A DNA stretch of 64,000 nt from CAZCFB01 sp964511535 (GTDB taxonomy: Bacteria > Myxococcota_A > Polyangia > GCA-2747355 > CAZCFB01). Under the pieces are notes generated by a model. The model ran no database searches. It was not told where the DNA came from and worked only from the letters and a program-made list of their open reading frames with translations. Both the position numbers and the translations under genes were made by a program. Below, in pieces: positions 28,788 through 37,581 of this stretch. Each line of letters opens with the position of its first letter. Within the stretch, counting starts at the first letter, position 1. The DNA is taken from assembly GCA_964511535.1 (NCBI GenBank), contig CAZEFW010000001.1, positions 124,001-188,000 on the forward strand. Direction: 5' to 3'.

Positions 28788-29639
28788 TTACCAGCGCACC
28801 AGCGCGCCCGCTCTTGATGACAGCGGCGGCAGGCGCACCACGGCCGGGACTTGATCCGGCGCGTCGGACATGGCCGCCGCGACCGCGGCGGCTGTGCCCG
28901 CGACCACCACGCCGCCCACGATGGCCCAGACCCACCAGCGCTGGTACCAGCGGGTCTCTCCGGCGATGCGCCCGAGGGTGGCGTTGACCTCCACCGAGGC
29001 GTCCGGCACCACGTCCAGACGGGCCACGAAGTCCTGGTGGCCGGGGCGAGTCACCCGCAGCTCGATCCGTCCAGGGGCGCCCACGCGAAGGGGCAGCAGC
29101 GGGGTCGTACCCTGCAGCTTGCTGTCGACGAAGACCTGGTCCCCGGTGCGATCGGTGATCACCTTGACCTGGCCGAAGCGGTTGAACTGCTCCGGCGGCA
29201 GGAGGCGGCGCAGGTACCCGGCGAGCTTGTCGGTGCTCAGGCGGCCGCGGCCAGGGCGGATGGAGTCCGCCAGCCGCGAGAGCACCTTGCCCCTCGACAC
29301 GTCGATGCGCTGGACGGCGAGGATGACGTCGCCGAGCTGGCTGACGCCCACCATCAGCACCTCGTCGCAGTCGAGGTCTCCGCCGATGCGCGCAAGGCAC
29401 GAGGGGTCTCCGGCGCACCGGGCCACGCGGGCGTCCAGGGACGGCCCGATGCGGCGTCGCGCGTCGGCGGGGGAGACCACCTGGTTCGAGGTCAGGCGCG
29501 TGAGCTGCTCTGCCAGGCCGGCGGCCACTCCCTGGGCTCCCCTGGCGCCGGCGCGAAACTCCAGCACCGCCACCGTGCGCGCGGCAGCGGCCGAAGGGGA
29601 CAGGAGCAGCAAAGCCATGAGGATGAGTCGCGTTCGCAT
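28788..29639 (-). CDS. Signal-anchored PEGA-domain protein
   Basis: Start chosen at ATG 29639, which gives a clean signal peptide (LILMALLLLSPSAAAA). The 283-residue product has an N-terminal domain like those in TolB-associated envelope proteins (TVAVLEFRAGARGAQGVAAG). A PEGA domain follows (GQVKVITDRTGDQVFVDSK, LPLRVGAPGRIELRV, GHQDFVARLDV). One transmembrane helix (WWVWAIVGGVVVAGTAAAV) lies near the C-terminus. PEGA domains usually bind surface polymers; the role here is unknown. Two cysteine pairs in the N-terminal domain (RCAGDPSC, DLDC) may form disulfides. Confidence 0.75.
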   Translation of the reverse strand: MRTRLILMALLLLSPSAAAARTVAVLEFRAGARGAQGVAAGLAEQLTRLTSNQVVSPADARRRIGPSLDARVARCAGDPSCLARIGGDLDCDEVLMVGVSQLGDVILAVQRIDVSRGKVLSRLADSIRPGRGRLSTDKLAGYLRRLLPPEQFNRFGQVKVITDRTGDQVFVDSKLQGTTPLLPLRVGAPGRIELRVTRPGHQDFVARLDVVPDASVEVNATLGRIAGETRWYQRWWVWAIVGGVVVAGTAAAVAAAMSDAPDQVPAVVRLPPLSSRAGALVRW

Positions 29640-29749
29640 CGGGTTCAGCGCCTCGACGGTATCAGATAAGCGCCGGCGGGGACAACGCGCCGCGCAGCGG
29701 GCCCGCGGGTGTATTATGCTGAAACTGCGCCCGGGACCGGAGAGTAACC

Positions 29750-31237
29750 ATGACATCAGCCAGATTCGCAGGGATGGCCGCCGCGGCCGCGCTGCTGCTC
29801 CACGCCGCCACCACGCACGCCCAGTGGCAGGCCATGACGCCCAAGGCGAGCTGCAGGGGGCTGAGCTTCACCGACGATGGCGAGGCGTACATGGTGCGGA
29901 CCTCCAGCATCTACACCAAGCTGCACCGGCTGGTGGGCGGCGCGTGGGACGCCGGCATCAACGCCAACGTCGGCTTCATGGCCGCCGTGAACAAGGTGCA
30001 CTTCCTGGACAAGAACACCGGGTTCATCGCGGTCAACGACAACAAGATCTACCGCACCGCTGACGGCGGGAAGACCTGGACCGGGGTGGCGATCAAGTTC
30101 AAGAAGACCGGGATAAAGACCGACATCCGGGACCTGGACTTCGGCACCAAGACCCACGGCGTGGCGGTGGGCACCCACGGGGACTACGTCAAAAAGGCGC
30201 CCTTCGTGGCCCTGACCACCGACGGGGGGAAGACCTGGAACGAGGTGGCGAGCGGCCCCTTCACCGGCGCGCTCCTGGTGGGCATGGCGGGCAGCAAGAC
30301 CATCGTCACCGGCGCGTACACCAGTTCCACTCTCTGGCTCTCCCACGACGCGGGCAAGACCTGGAGCTCTCGCAAGGTGTACGGCAAGGGGATCCTCGAC
30401 ATCGGCTTCATCAGCGACAAGACCGGCTTCGTGCTCTCTTTCCCCCTGGGCGCGGCCACCACCAACGAGCAGGTGCTGGTGACCGGCGATGGGGGCAAGA
30501 CCTGGAAGTCCAACTCCACCAAGACGCTGCCGCTGCAGGCGCAGATCATGGGCTGGGTGGATGACAAGAACGGCTACGTGGGTGGCCGCACCGCCGACAA
30601 CAAGAGCCTCGCCCTGGCGCGCACCAAGGACGCGGGCAAGTCCTGGAAGGTGGAGACGCTGCCAGCCGATCCGCAGTTCTCCCAGGCGTCCGACATCATG
30701 TACTGCCTGGAGTACCCGGGCCCCGCGGCCTACGCGGGGACCACCAACGGCAAGGTCTCTCTGCTGGTCAACAAGACCGCCGGGGGCAAGCGGGCGCCGC
30801 GCTACGGCGCCGTGCCGCCGCCAGCAGATGCAGGGGTGCCGCCCGTGGACGCCGGGGCGCCGGCAGACGCCGGGTTGCCGGCCGACGTGGGGGCGCCGGC
30901 CGACGTGGGGATGAAATACGACGCCATAGTCTTCCCAGACTTCGGCCCCGGTTCCCCTGACGCTGGCTCGACGCCGCCAGAGGCCGGCTCCCCGCCTGCG
31001 GACAAGGGCGCCGCCGATCTGACCCCAGGCGCAGAGGGCATGCTCCTGCCCGACAACGGCTCCCCCGGCGCTGAGGCAGGCGCGGCGGATGGCGGCTCCA
31101 CGGCGGACGCTGGCGGCACCGGTGGCGGCGATGATGACAGCGGGAGCTGCTCGGTGGGCGCCACTCGCGCGGCCGATCTCACGGGCCTGGCGTTGCTGCT
31201 GCTGGCCTTCGCCTGGCTCAGGAGGCGGCGCGCGTGA
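29750..31237 (+). CDS. Secreted BNR/YCF48-like propeller protein with MYXO-CTERM-type anchor
   Basis: The 495-residue product starts with a signal peptide (MAAAAALLLHAATTHA). Some 330 residues of propeller blades follow, with the repeated word DGGKTW or DAGKTW characteristic of BNR/YCF48 and sialidase-like folds. A proline/alanine/aspartate stalk (PPVDAGAPADAGLPADVG and similar) leads to a C-terminal sorting-type signal: GSCSV, a hydrophobic helix and WLRRRRA. That tripartite end matches the MYXO-CTERM class, which is processed at the Cys and attached to the outer surface. An extended -10-like TATTAT at 29712-29717 may be its promoter. The last four bases overlap the next gene. Confidence 0.8.
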   Translation: MTSARFAGMAAAAALLLHAATTHAQWQAMTPKASCRGLSFTDDGEAYMVRTSSIYTKLHRLVGGAWDAGINANVGFMAAVNKVHFLDKNTGFIAVNDNKIYRTADGGKTWTGVAIKFKKTGIKTDIRDLDFGTKTHGVAVGTHGDYVKKAPFVALTTDGGKTWNEVASGPFTGALLVGMAGSKTIVTGAYTSSTLWLSHDAGKTWSSRKVYGKGILDIGFISDKTGFVLSFPLGAATTNEQVLVTGDGGKTWKSNSTKTLPLQAQIMGWVDDKNGYVGGRTADNKSLALARTKDAGKSWKVETLPADPQFSQASDIMYCLEYPGPAAYAGTTNGKVSLLVNKTAGGKRAPRYGAVPPPADAGVPPVDAGAPADAGLPADVGAPADVGMKYDAIVFPDFGPGSPDAGSTPPEAGSPPADKGAADLTPGAEGMLLPDNGSPGAEAGAADGGSTADAGGTGGGDDDSGSCSVGATRAADLTGLALLLLAFAWLRRRRA

Positions 31238-32130
31238 TTCGCGCGAGCAGGCGCATCCGCGGCCTCGCGGCCCTGCCTCTGTGCCTCGGGCTGCTGCACT
31301 GCGCCGGCGAGGGGCCCAAGTGGGGCACCGGGCAGGACTGGTGGGTCCCCAACAAGGACGGCGCGGCGTCCAGGGACGGCGCAGCGCGAGACGGCGCCAT
31401 GTCCAGGGACGGCTACAAGGCCGACAAGAGCGCCGTGTGCGCCAAGGCGACCCACAAGCTGACGGAGACCCAGGAGTCGTTCAAGGCGCCCAAGGGCGCG
31501 CGCTACATGCATGTCAAGGCGTGGGGCGCGGGGGGTAACGGCGAGGGCCAATGTACGCCGGCAACGGACGGCGGCATCGGCGGCTACAGCGAGGCTGTGT
31601 TCAAGGTCACGGCCGGCACCGAGTACGTCATCATCGTGGGGAAGCGGGGCAGGGCGGGGCTCACCGGCGAGCAGCGCATGCGCTTCGGCTTCGGCGACTG
31701 GGGCGGGGGCGGCCTGACGGGCGTCTTCCGCGGGCCCAAGCCCATCGCCGCCTCCGACTGGAGCAAGGCGCTGATCATCGCGGGCGGCGGCGGGGGCGCG
31801 TCCGCGCCGGGCTGCAATCCGGGCGGTACCGGCAACCACAAGTCTGCCGGCGGCATGGGCACCATGCAGGGGGGCAAGGGCGCCGACGGGGTCAACGGGG
31901 GAGCCGGCGGGTACCGCGGCGGCAAGGGCGGAGCCAAGCGCAAGGGGGGCAGCGGCGGCAGCGGCCACGTGGCGAGCGGGGCGCTCAAGTCGCGCATCCT
32001 GTACGCCCAGCCCAAGGCCGCAGTCCCCCCCAACGCCACCGACAGCGACTACGACGGCAAGGCGGGCAAGGAGGAGGCGAGCGGGCGCCTGGTGCTCAAG
32101 TTCGTCTGCTCCGTGCCGCCGGTGCTGTGA
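31234..32130 (+). CDS. Glycine-rich lipoprotein
   Basis: The 298-residue product uses a GTG start that overlaps the previous stop by four bases. It has a lipoprotein signal ending LGLLHC, then repeated KDGAASRDGAARDGAMSRDG spacer words. A large Gly-rich domain of about 200 residues follows (GAGGNGEGQCTPATDGGIGG, IAGGGGGASAPGC, GGAGGYRGGKGG). This resembles the glycine-rich beta-helical domain found in receptor ectodomains and phage tail proteins. It is probably a surface protein produced with the propeller protein upstream. Ligand unknown. Confidence 0.75.
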   Translation: MIRASRRIRGLAALPLCLGLLHCAGEGPKWGTGQDWWVPNKDGAASRDGAARDGAMSRDGYKADKSAVCAKATHKLTETQESFKAPKGARYMHVKAWGAGGNGEGQCTPATDGGIGGYSEAVFKVTAGTEYVIIVGKRGRAGLTGEQRMRFGFGDWGGGGLTGVFRGPKPIAASDWSKALIIAGGGGGASAPGCNPGGTGNHKSAGGMGTMQGGKGADGVNGGAGGYRGGKGGAKRKGGSGGSGHVASGALKSRILYAQPKAAVPPNATDSDYDGKAGKEEASGRLVLKFVCSVPPVL

Positions 32131-32141
32131 AGGGGGGTCCC

Positions 32142-32945
32142 GTGCGATACGCCGACCTCGGTCCGGTCCGCCTGGCCCATGATCTGTGCGGCGTGGACGG
32201 CGCGCCGGTGCTGCTGATCATCGGGCTTGGAGCGCCGGGCAGCGCCTGGGTGCACCAGGTGCCCGATCTGTCCCGGCAGCACCGGGTGGCGTGGTACGAC
32301 CACCGCGGCACGGGGCGCAGCACAGCGCCTGCGACCCCGTACACCACGAGGGACCTGGCCGATGACGCGGCCCGGCTGCTGGATCACCTGGGCTGGCCTC
32401 GCGCGCACATCGTGGGCGTCTCCATGGGCGGCATGGTGGCCCAGGAGCTGTGCCTGGCGCACCGGCCGCGCTGCCTGAGCCTGGCCCTCATCGCGACCCG
32501 GGCGGGCAGGGGGCTCCCCACGCGAGACGGGCTCATCCGGTTCCTCCGGGCCAACCTCGCGGGCCAGGGGCGCCGGCTGCCGCACCTCAAGCGGCTGCTC
32601 TTCCCGCCCGCCTACCTCGCCAGCGCGGACCACGCCCGCCTGGACCGAATCCTCACCGCCGACTTCGATCAGCCCATCACCCCAGGGCACCGCCTGGCGC
32701 AGATCCAGGCGGTCATGCGCCACGATACGCGCCGGCGCCTGGGCCAGCTGGCGGGCCTGCCCACCCTCATCGTCAAGCCCTGCCTCGACCTGCTCATCCG
32801 CCCCGAAGAGAATGACCAGCTCCATCGGCTGATCCCGGGGTCGACCTTGCTCGCCTTCCCAGATGCGGGGCACGGTATCATCCGCCAGTGCCCCGAACGC
32901 CTCAACCAGGCGCTGCTGGGTCACTTCGCCTCGGCCTCTGGATAA
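32142..32945 (+). CDS. Alpha/beta-hydrolase fold protein
   Basis: GTG 32142 is set by AGGGGGG at 32131-32136. The 267-residue protein has the oxyanion region LIIGLGAPGSAW, the nucleophile elbow GVSMGG, and a C-terminal DAGHGI that supplies the catalytic His; an Asp or Glu in the IRPEEN loop may complete the triad. The strand WYDHRGTGRST is typical of esterase, haloperoxidase-like and C-C hydrolase members. It follows the Gly-rich lipoprotein by 11 bases. Substrate cannot be inferred. Confidence 0.85.
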   Translation: MRYADLGPVRLAHDLCGVDGAPVLLIIGLGAPGSAWVHQVPDLSRQHRVAWYDHRGTGRSTAPATPYTTRDLADDAARLLDHLGWPRAHIVGVSMGGMVAQELCLAHRPRCLSLALIATRAGRGLPTRDGLIRFLRANLAGQGRRLPHLKRLLFPPAYLASADHARLDRILTADFDQPITPGHRLAQIQAVMRHDTRRRLGQLAGLPTLIVKPCLDLLIRPEENDQLHRLIPGSTLLAFPDAGHGIIRQCPERLNQALLGHFASASG

Positions 32946-33033
32946 AATGTCAAGTGTAGGGGTCTGACCCCCCACCTTGACATATCCGCGAAAATGTCAA
33001 GTGTAGGGGTCTGACCCCCCTATATGACATTTT
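32944..33033. repeat. Two tandem REP-like hairpins with core GGGGTCTGACCCC
   Basis: Two direct copies of AAAATGTCAAGTGTAGGGG followed by TCTGACCCCCC start at 32944 and 32991. Each can fold into a stem: the inner arms are GGGGTC/GACCCC, and in the second copy AAAATGTCA pairs with TGACATTTT at the ends. The pair fills the 89-base space between two convergent genes. Palindromes with this core are frequent near REP-associated transposases in other genomes; no such gene lies in this window. The T-run at 33030-33033 makes the second stem a plausible bidirectional terminator. Confidence 0.8.
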
Positions 33034-33034
33034 A

Positions 33035-34063
33035 TCAGGCGGGGGATTCGCCCTTGCCCTGCTTCTTTTCGATGAAGAGGAAGATGGCGACGATGGCCAC
33101 GCCGGCTGCGATGGCGGCCAGGGTCATGATCTCATTGGCGCCGAAGGAGGCTGGCAGGATGTTGTCCATGTCCACGCGCTTGTCCCCGGCCATGCCGAAG
33201 CTCTTGAATGGCCAGATGGCGTACAGGGAGCCCACCACCAGCCCCAGCAGGTAGGCCATGGTCAGGTCCGCGTAGCGGTCCAGCAGGAACTTGAGCAGCT
33301 TGGTGAACACCACCAGCCCGATGAGGCACCCGAGCGCCAGGATGCCGAGCAGGACGAACTGTCTGCCGGTGATGGCGGCCAGCACATCGAAATAGATCCC
33401 CATCACCAGCAGCATGAAGGATCCGCTGATGCCGGGCAGGATCATGGCCGCGATTGCCACCGCGCCGCCCAGGAAGAAGAGGATCTTCTGGCTGGTGCCG
33501 GTGTCGATCTTATCCACCACAGCCGGGGCGCCCGCGCCAGGATCCGCCGCCGCCGCCGCTGCCGCGCGCTCGGCCTTTGCTGCCTTGAGCGCCGCCTTCT
33601 TCTGGGCCGAGGCGAGCTTCTCCTCCCCGGTCATGGCCAGGGTCAGCGCCACCACGCACACGACACCCACCACGCAGGCCACCACCGCGCCGCCGCCCTT
33701 GTGCTTGATCATTCGGTATGGAACCACCACCGAGGCCAGCACCAGGCCGAAGAAGAACCCGTAGGTCGGGTCATGCTGGTTGACCAGCAGCCAGGTGAGC
33801 AGCTTGGCCACCGAGACGATGGCGATGCCCGCCCCGGCCACAAGCGAACCGAGGAATATCGCGTCGATACGCTTGATCTCTTCAACGATCGCTTTGGGCC
33901 CGCCAAACACGCACTTCACGGTCTGAGGCCCGAGCTTGCCGATGGCGTTAATGAGTCGGCTGTAAATGCCCAGAACCAGGGCCATGGTGCCGCCGCTCAC
34001 ACCAGGGATGATGTTGGCGAGGCCGATGGCCACGCCCCGGAACAAGTTGATGACGATTTCCAT
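33035..34063 (-). CDS. DUF368-family membrane protein (undecaprenyl-phosphate translocase family)
   Basis: The 342-residue polytopic protein starts at ATG 34063, seven bases past the OPT transporter stop. The first helix has the family signature GVAIGLANIIPGVSGGTMAL, and the second half repeats it as AAMILPGISGSFMLLVMG, showing the inverted-repeat fold. DUF368 proteins have been reported to flip undecaprenyl phosphate back to the cytoplasmic face for cell-wall synthesis. A hydrophilic Ala/Lys-rich insert of roughly 45 residues (KLASAQKKAALKAAKAERAA and after) lies between helices and is not typical. Confidence 0.88.
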   Translation of the reverse strand: MEIVINLFRGVAIGLANIIPGVSGGTMALVLGIYSRLINAIGKLGPQTVKCVFGGPKAIVEEIKRIDAIFLGSLVAGAGIAIVSVAKLLTWLLVNQHDPTYGFFFGLVLASVVVPYRMIKHKGGGAVVACVVGVVCVVALTLAMTGEEKLASAQKKAALKAAKAERAAAAAAADPGAGAPAVVDKIDTGTSQKILFFLGGAVAIAAMILPGISGSFMLLVMGIYFDVLAAITGRQFVLLGILALGCLIGLVVFTKLLKFLLDRYADLTMAYLLGLVVGSLYAIWPFKSFGMAGDKRVDMDNILPASFGANEIMTLAAIAAGVAIVAIFLFIEKKQGKGESPA

Positions 34064-34070
34064 GCCTGGG

Positions 34071-36248
34071 TTACTTCTCCTCGGAGGAATCCTTCGGCTC
34101 ATCCTTCGCCGCCTCGGCGGTCTCTGCAAGCTCCCAGTTGGCGCCAAGCCGCGCCAGGAAGAAGCAGGCGACGCCGAGCAGGATGAACATGATCAGGCTG
34201 ATCCACTGGCCCGTGGAGTGATGGAACCAGTCGGCAGCGGTGTGCTTCAGGGTGGTCGCGCCCGCGGCGTTCTTCACCAGCTCGAAGTCCACGCCCACGC
34301 TGAGGAAGCGGATCGGGGATCCCACCGCGTCAAGGCGTAACACCGCGGAGAGGATCCCCGCGATGGCCGCCCCGGCCATCATGCCCGAGGCGATGAGCGT
34401 GCCCTGCTCCCTTCGAGCCGTCTTCACCTCCTCGGATCCGCCGGTTTGGGAGACGATCCAGGCGCAGACACCGCCCGCCAGGACTGCCATGTTGATGCCG
34501 ATGGGCAGGTACATGCCCAGGGCGAAGGCCAGCATCGGGACCGAGGCCATCCAGAGCAGCACCGCGATGAGGCCGCCGAGGGAGTAGAGCAGGTACGGCT
34601 GCTCGCCCTTGGACATCAGGCCGTTGATGATGGCCGCCATCATGTTGGCCTGGGGCGCCGGCAGCACGTCGGTGTTGCTCACCAGCTGCCCGCCCGGGCC
34701 CTCAACCAGGAAGTGGTAGGCCGAGTCCATCACCGGGATGACCACCGCCACAACCAGCGAGGCGATGATGATGCCGAGGAACTTCCAGATCTGCTGGTTG
34801 CGCGGCGTTGAGCCGATCCAGTAGCCGATCTTGAAGTCAGAGATGAGCGCCCCCGAGGTGGACAGCGCCGTGCAAACGGAGCAGCCGATGACCAGCGCGA
34901 TGAACATGCCCGCCTTGCCGCTCAGGCCCACCGAGGCCATCACCGCCGCGGCCAGCACCAGGGTGATCAGGGTCATTCCGGAGACCGGGTTGACGCCCAC
35001 GATGGCGATGGCCTGGGCCGCCACCGGCGTGAACAGGAAGCTGATGATGAAGCCCACCAGCATGCCCACGATGGCGAACTTGGCCGCCTCGCCGCTGGTG
35101 TAGTCGCCCACGCCCATGGAGACCAGGAAGAAGAGCGCGCCCATGAGCAGCGCGGAGCCGCCCTGGATAAGCAGCACGTTCTTGGGGGTCATGTCGAGCT
35201 GGGTGCGCTCGGCCTTGGGCCCCTCGGCGCCCTTGCCGAGCCCCTTGAAGCCGAGGGACACCGACCCGATGATGATCTTGCCCATGCGGATGATGCCGAT
35301 GAAGCCGGACACCGCGATGGCGCCGATGCCGATGGGCTTGATGAACGCGCCGAAGATGGCCGAGGCGCTCATCTTGCCGATGGAGTAGGTCTTGCCCGCG
35401 TAAGTGATGGCGTCGGCCTGGGAGCCGACCACGTACACCAGAGGCACCATCACCACGTAGGCCAGCACCGAGCCGGCGGCGATGATGGCCGCGTACTTGA
35501 TGCCGATGATGTAGCCGAGGCCGAACAGGGCGGCCAGGCCGTAGATCTTGGCCTCCATGCGGATCTCCCCGAGCAGGGGGATGGCGTCGCCCAGCAGCGC
35601 CGTGGTGGAGATGCCGGACGGCCAGGCGTGCACCGCCTCGATCATGAAGTCGAAGGCCAGGCCGAGGCAGATGGAGAGCAGCAGGATCTTGCCAGCGCCG
35701 GCGCCCGCGCTCTCACCGGAGCAGAGGATCTCGTTGACCGCGGTGGCCTCGGGGAAGGGCAGCTCGCCGTGCAGCTCCTGCACGAAGTACTTGCGCAGCG
35801 GGATGATCAGCACGATGCCGAGGAACCCGCCGATGGCGCAGGCCAGGAAGATGTGCCACCAGCTCGGCTCCAGCTGGTTGATGTAGAGCGCCGGGATGGT
35901 GAACGCCGCGCCGGCGGCCACCACCCCGGAGGCCTGCCCGATGCTCTGCACCATCACGTTCTCCAGGATGGTGGAGCGGATCTTGCGCAGCTTGCCGAAG
36001 AAGATGGCGAGCACCGCGATGGGGATGGAAGCCTCGATGCCCGAGCCGGCCTTGAGCGCGATGTAGATGCACGCCGCGGACCACATGATCACCATCAGGA
36101 TGCCCATGGAGACGGACCAGGCGGTGACCTCGAACCGCTTGTCGCCGGCCGGGACTATGGGCTGGTAGACCTCGCCGGGCTCCAGCTTGGTGTACGCGTT
36201 TGCGGGGAGCAGCTTGCTCCGCTTGGACGGGGTCCCTTCCAGGGTCAT
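34071..36248 (-). CDS. OPT-family oligopeptide transporter
   Basis: The 725-residue inner-membrane transporter has about 15-16 hydrophobic helices and the OPT sequence AFTIPALYINQ plus GGSALLMGALFFLV. The C-terminal tail is acidic and Lys-rich. Proton-coupled uptake of small peptides is expected; a subset of bacterial OPT proteins transports metal chelates. Its start overlaps the pepT stop by four bases and the DUF368 gene follows, so the three form one operon. Uptake of peptides next to a tripeptidase is a coherent pair. Confidence 0.93.
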   Translation of the reverse strand: MTLEGTPSKRSKLLPANAYTKLEPGEVYQPIVPAGDKRFEVTAWSVSMGILMVIMWSAACIYIALKAGSGIEASIPIAVLAIFFGKLRKIRSTILENVMVQSIGQASGVVAAGAAFTIPALYINQLEPSWWHIFLACAIGGFLGIVLIIPLRKYFVQELHGELPFPEATAVNEILCSGESAGAGAGKILLLSICLGLAFDFMIEAVHAWPSGISTTALLGDAIPLLGEIRMEAKIYGLAALFGLGYIIGIKYAAIIAAGSVLAYVVMVPLVYVVGSQADAITYAGKTYSIGKMSASAIFGAFIKPIGIGAIAVSGFIGIIRMGKIIIGSVSLGFKGLGKGAEGPKAERTQLDMTPKNVLLIQGGSALLMGALFFLVSMGVGDYTSGEAAKFAIVGMLVGFIISFLFTPVAAQAIAIVGVNPVSGMTLITLVLAAAVMASVGLSGKAGMFIALVIGCSVCTALSTSGALISDFKIGYWIGSTPRNQQIWKFLGIIIASLVVAVVIPVMDSAYHFLVEGPGGQLVSNTDVLPAPQANMMAAIINGLMSKGEQPYLLYSLGGLIAVLLWMASVPMLAFALGMYLPIGINMAVLAGGVCAWIVSQTGGSEEVKTARREQGTLIASGMMAGAAIAGILSAVLRLDAVGSPIRFLSVGVDFELVKNAAGATTLKHTAADWFHHSTGQWISLIMFILLGVACFFLARLGANWELAETAEAAKDEPKDSSEEK

Positions 36249-37474
36249 GCCTCCTCGGCCCAGATCTTCACCAGCTCAACCAGCGTCTTCACGGCGGCCT
36301 CCATCCCCTCGACGGCGATCCACTCGAAGCGGCTGTGGAACAGGTGCCCGCCGGTGAAGATGTTGGGCGTCGGCAAGCCCATGAAGGACAGCCGCGCGCC
36401 GTCGGTGCCGCCGCGGATCAGGTTCAGGTGCGGCTCCATGCCCGCCCGCCGCACCGCCTCAAGGGCGTTCTGGGTCACCGCGGGGTGGTCGTCCAGCACG
36501 AACCGCATGTTGCGGTAGCTCTCGGCGTAGGCGAGGTCCACCTGCACCCCGGGGAAGGCGGCCAGCACCTTGGCCCGGATCCCCTCCAGGATGTCCCGCT
36601 GGGCCCGCAGCGGCTCCTCGTCGAAGTCGCGCAGGATCAGCTTGACCACCACCTCCTCCACGCCGCCGCTGATGCTGATGGGGTGCAGGTACCCCTGGCG
36701 CTTCTCGGTGGTCTCCGGGGTCATGTCCGGGGGCAGCTCGGCCACGAACATGGACGCCGCCTTGATGCCGTTGACCAGCTTGTCCTTGGCGTAGCCCGGG
36801 TGCACGTTGATGCCTGTGACGGTGACCGTGGCCGAGTCGGCGCAGAAGGTCTCGTTCTCGATCTCCCCGGGGGTCTCGCCGTCCACGGTGTAGGCCACCT
36901 CGACGCCGAACCGCTCCACGTCGAAGAAGTCCACGCCCCGGCCAACCTCCTCGTCGCAGGTGAAGCCGACGCGGATGTCGCCGTGGGGGATGCTCGGATC
37001 CGCCAGCAGCCGCTCCACCAGGGTCATGATCTCCGCGCAGCCGGCCTTGTTGTCGGCGCCGAGCAGGGTGGATCCGTCGCTGGTGATGATGGTTCCGCCC
37101 CTGAACTTGAGCAGCTGCGGGCTGTCCTCGGGCGTCAGGGTGAACTCGTCGTTCAGCTTGATCGGCCCGCCGTCGTAGTCATGGTGCAGCTGGGGGTTGA
37201 CGCCCTTGCCGCTCACCTCCGGGCTCGTGTCCACGTGGGCGATGAGGCCGATGGCCTGGGCGCCCTCGACGTTGCCGGGCACGGTGGCCATGACATATCC
37301 ATGCTCGTCCATGGACGCGTCGGCCAGCCCCAGGTCCAGCAGCTCCTGGACCAGCAGCCGAGAGAGGTCCTTCTGCTTCTCGGTGCTCGGGTAAGCCTCC
37401 ACCCCTTCCTCGGACTGGGTGTCGATGCGCGCGTATCGGAGGAACCGTTCCACCACGGGGGGGATGTCAGGCAT
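36245..37474 (-). CDS. pepT: Peptidase T (tripeptide aminopeptidase)
   Basis: This 409-residue M20B zinc peptidase removes the N-terminal residue from tripeptides in the cytoplasm. Metal ligands are visible in IAHVDTSP, GADNKAG, CDEEVG, TVDGE and HLFHSRFE, and the lid domain carries GINVHPGYAKDKLVNG. Length is standard. The four-base overlap with the OPT gene suggests that imported peptides are cleaved by this enzyme. Confidence 0.96.
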   Translation of the reverse strand: MPDIPPVVERFLRYARIDTQSEEGVEAYPSTEKQKDLSRLLVQELLDLGLADASMDEHGYVMATVPGNVEGAQAIGLIAHVDTSPEVSGKGVNPQLHHDYDGGPIKLNDEFTLTPEDSPQLLKFRGGTIITSDGSTLLGADNKAGCAEIMTLVERLLADPSIPHGDIRVGFTCDEEVGRGVDFFDVERFGVEVAYTVDGETPGEIENETFCADSATVTVTGINVHPGYAKDKLVNGIKAASMFVAELPPDMTPETTEKRQGYLHPISISGGVEEVVVKLILRDFDEEPLRAQRDILEGIRAKVLAAFPGVQVDLAYAESYRNMRFVLDDHPAVTQNALEAVRRAGMEPHLNLIRGGTDGARLSFMGLPTPNIFTGGHLFHSRFEWIAVEGMEAAVKTLVELVKIWAEEA

Positions 37475-37543
37475 GGGTCATCTCTCCTTCTCTGTGAACT
37501 GTTTCGGAATCCCGCGAGAAGTGGAATTTACAGGAGAGGGCCC

Positions 37544-37561
37544 CTCAAGTCGACACTTGAG
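37544..37561. repeat. Palindrome made from one heptad pair (CTCAAGT-CGAC-ACTTGAG)
   Basis: A perfect seven-base inverted repeat with a CGAC loop lies in the 107-base space between the DUF4388 gene stop and the pepT start. The arms are single copies of the heptad that is amplified at 28284, 42103 and 50394, so this may be a minimal or ancestral form of that element. Confidence 0.6.
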
Positions 37562-37581
37562 ACGCGAGAGTTTGCCCCGGC

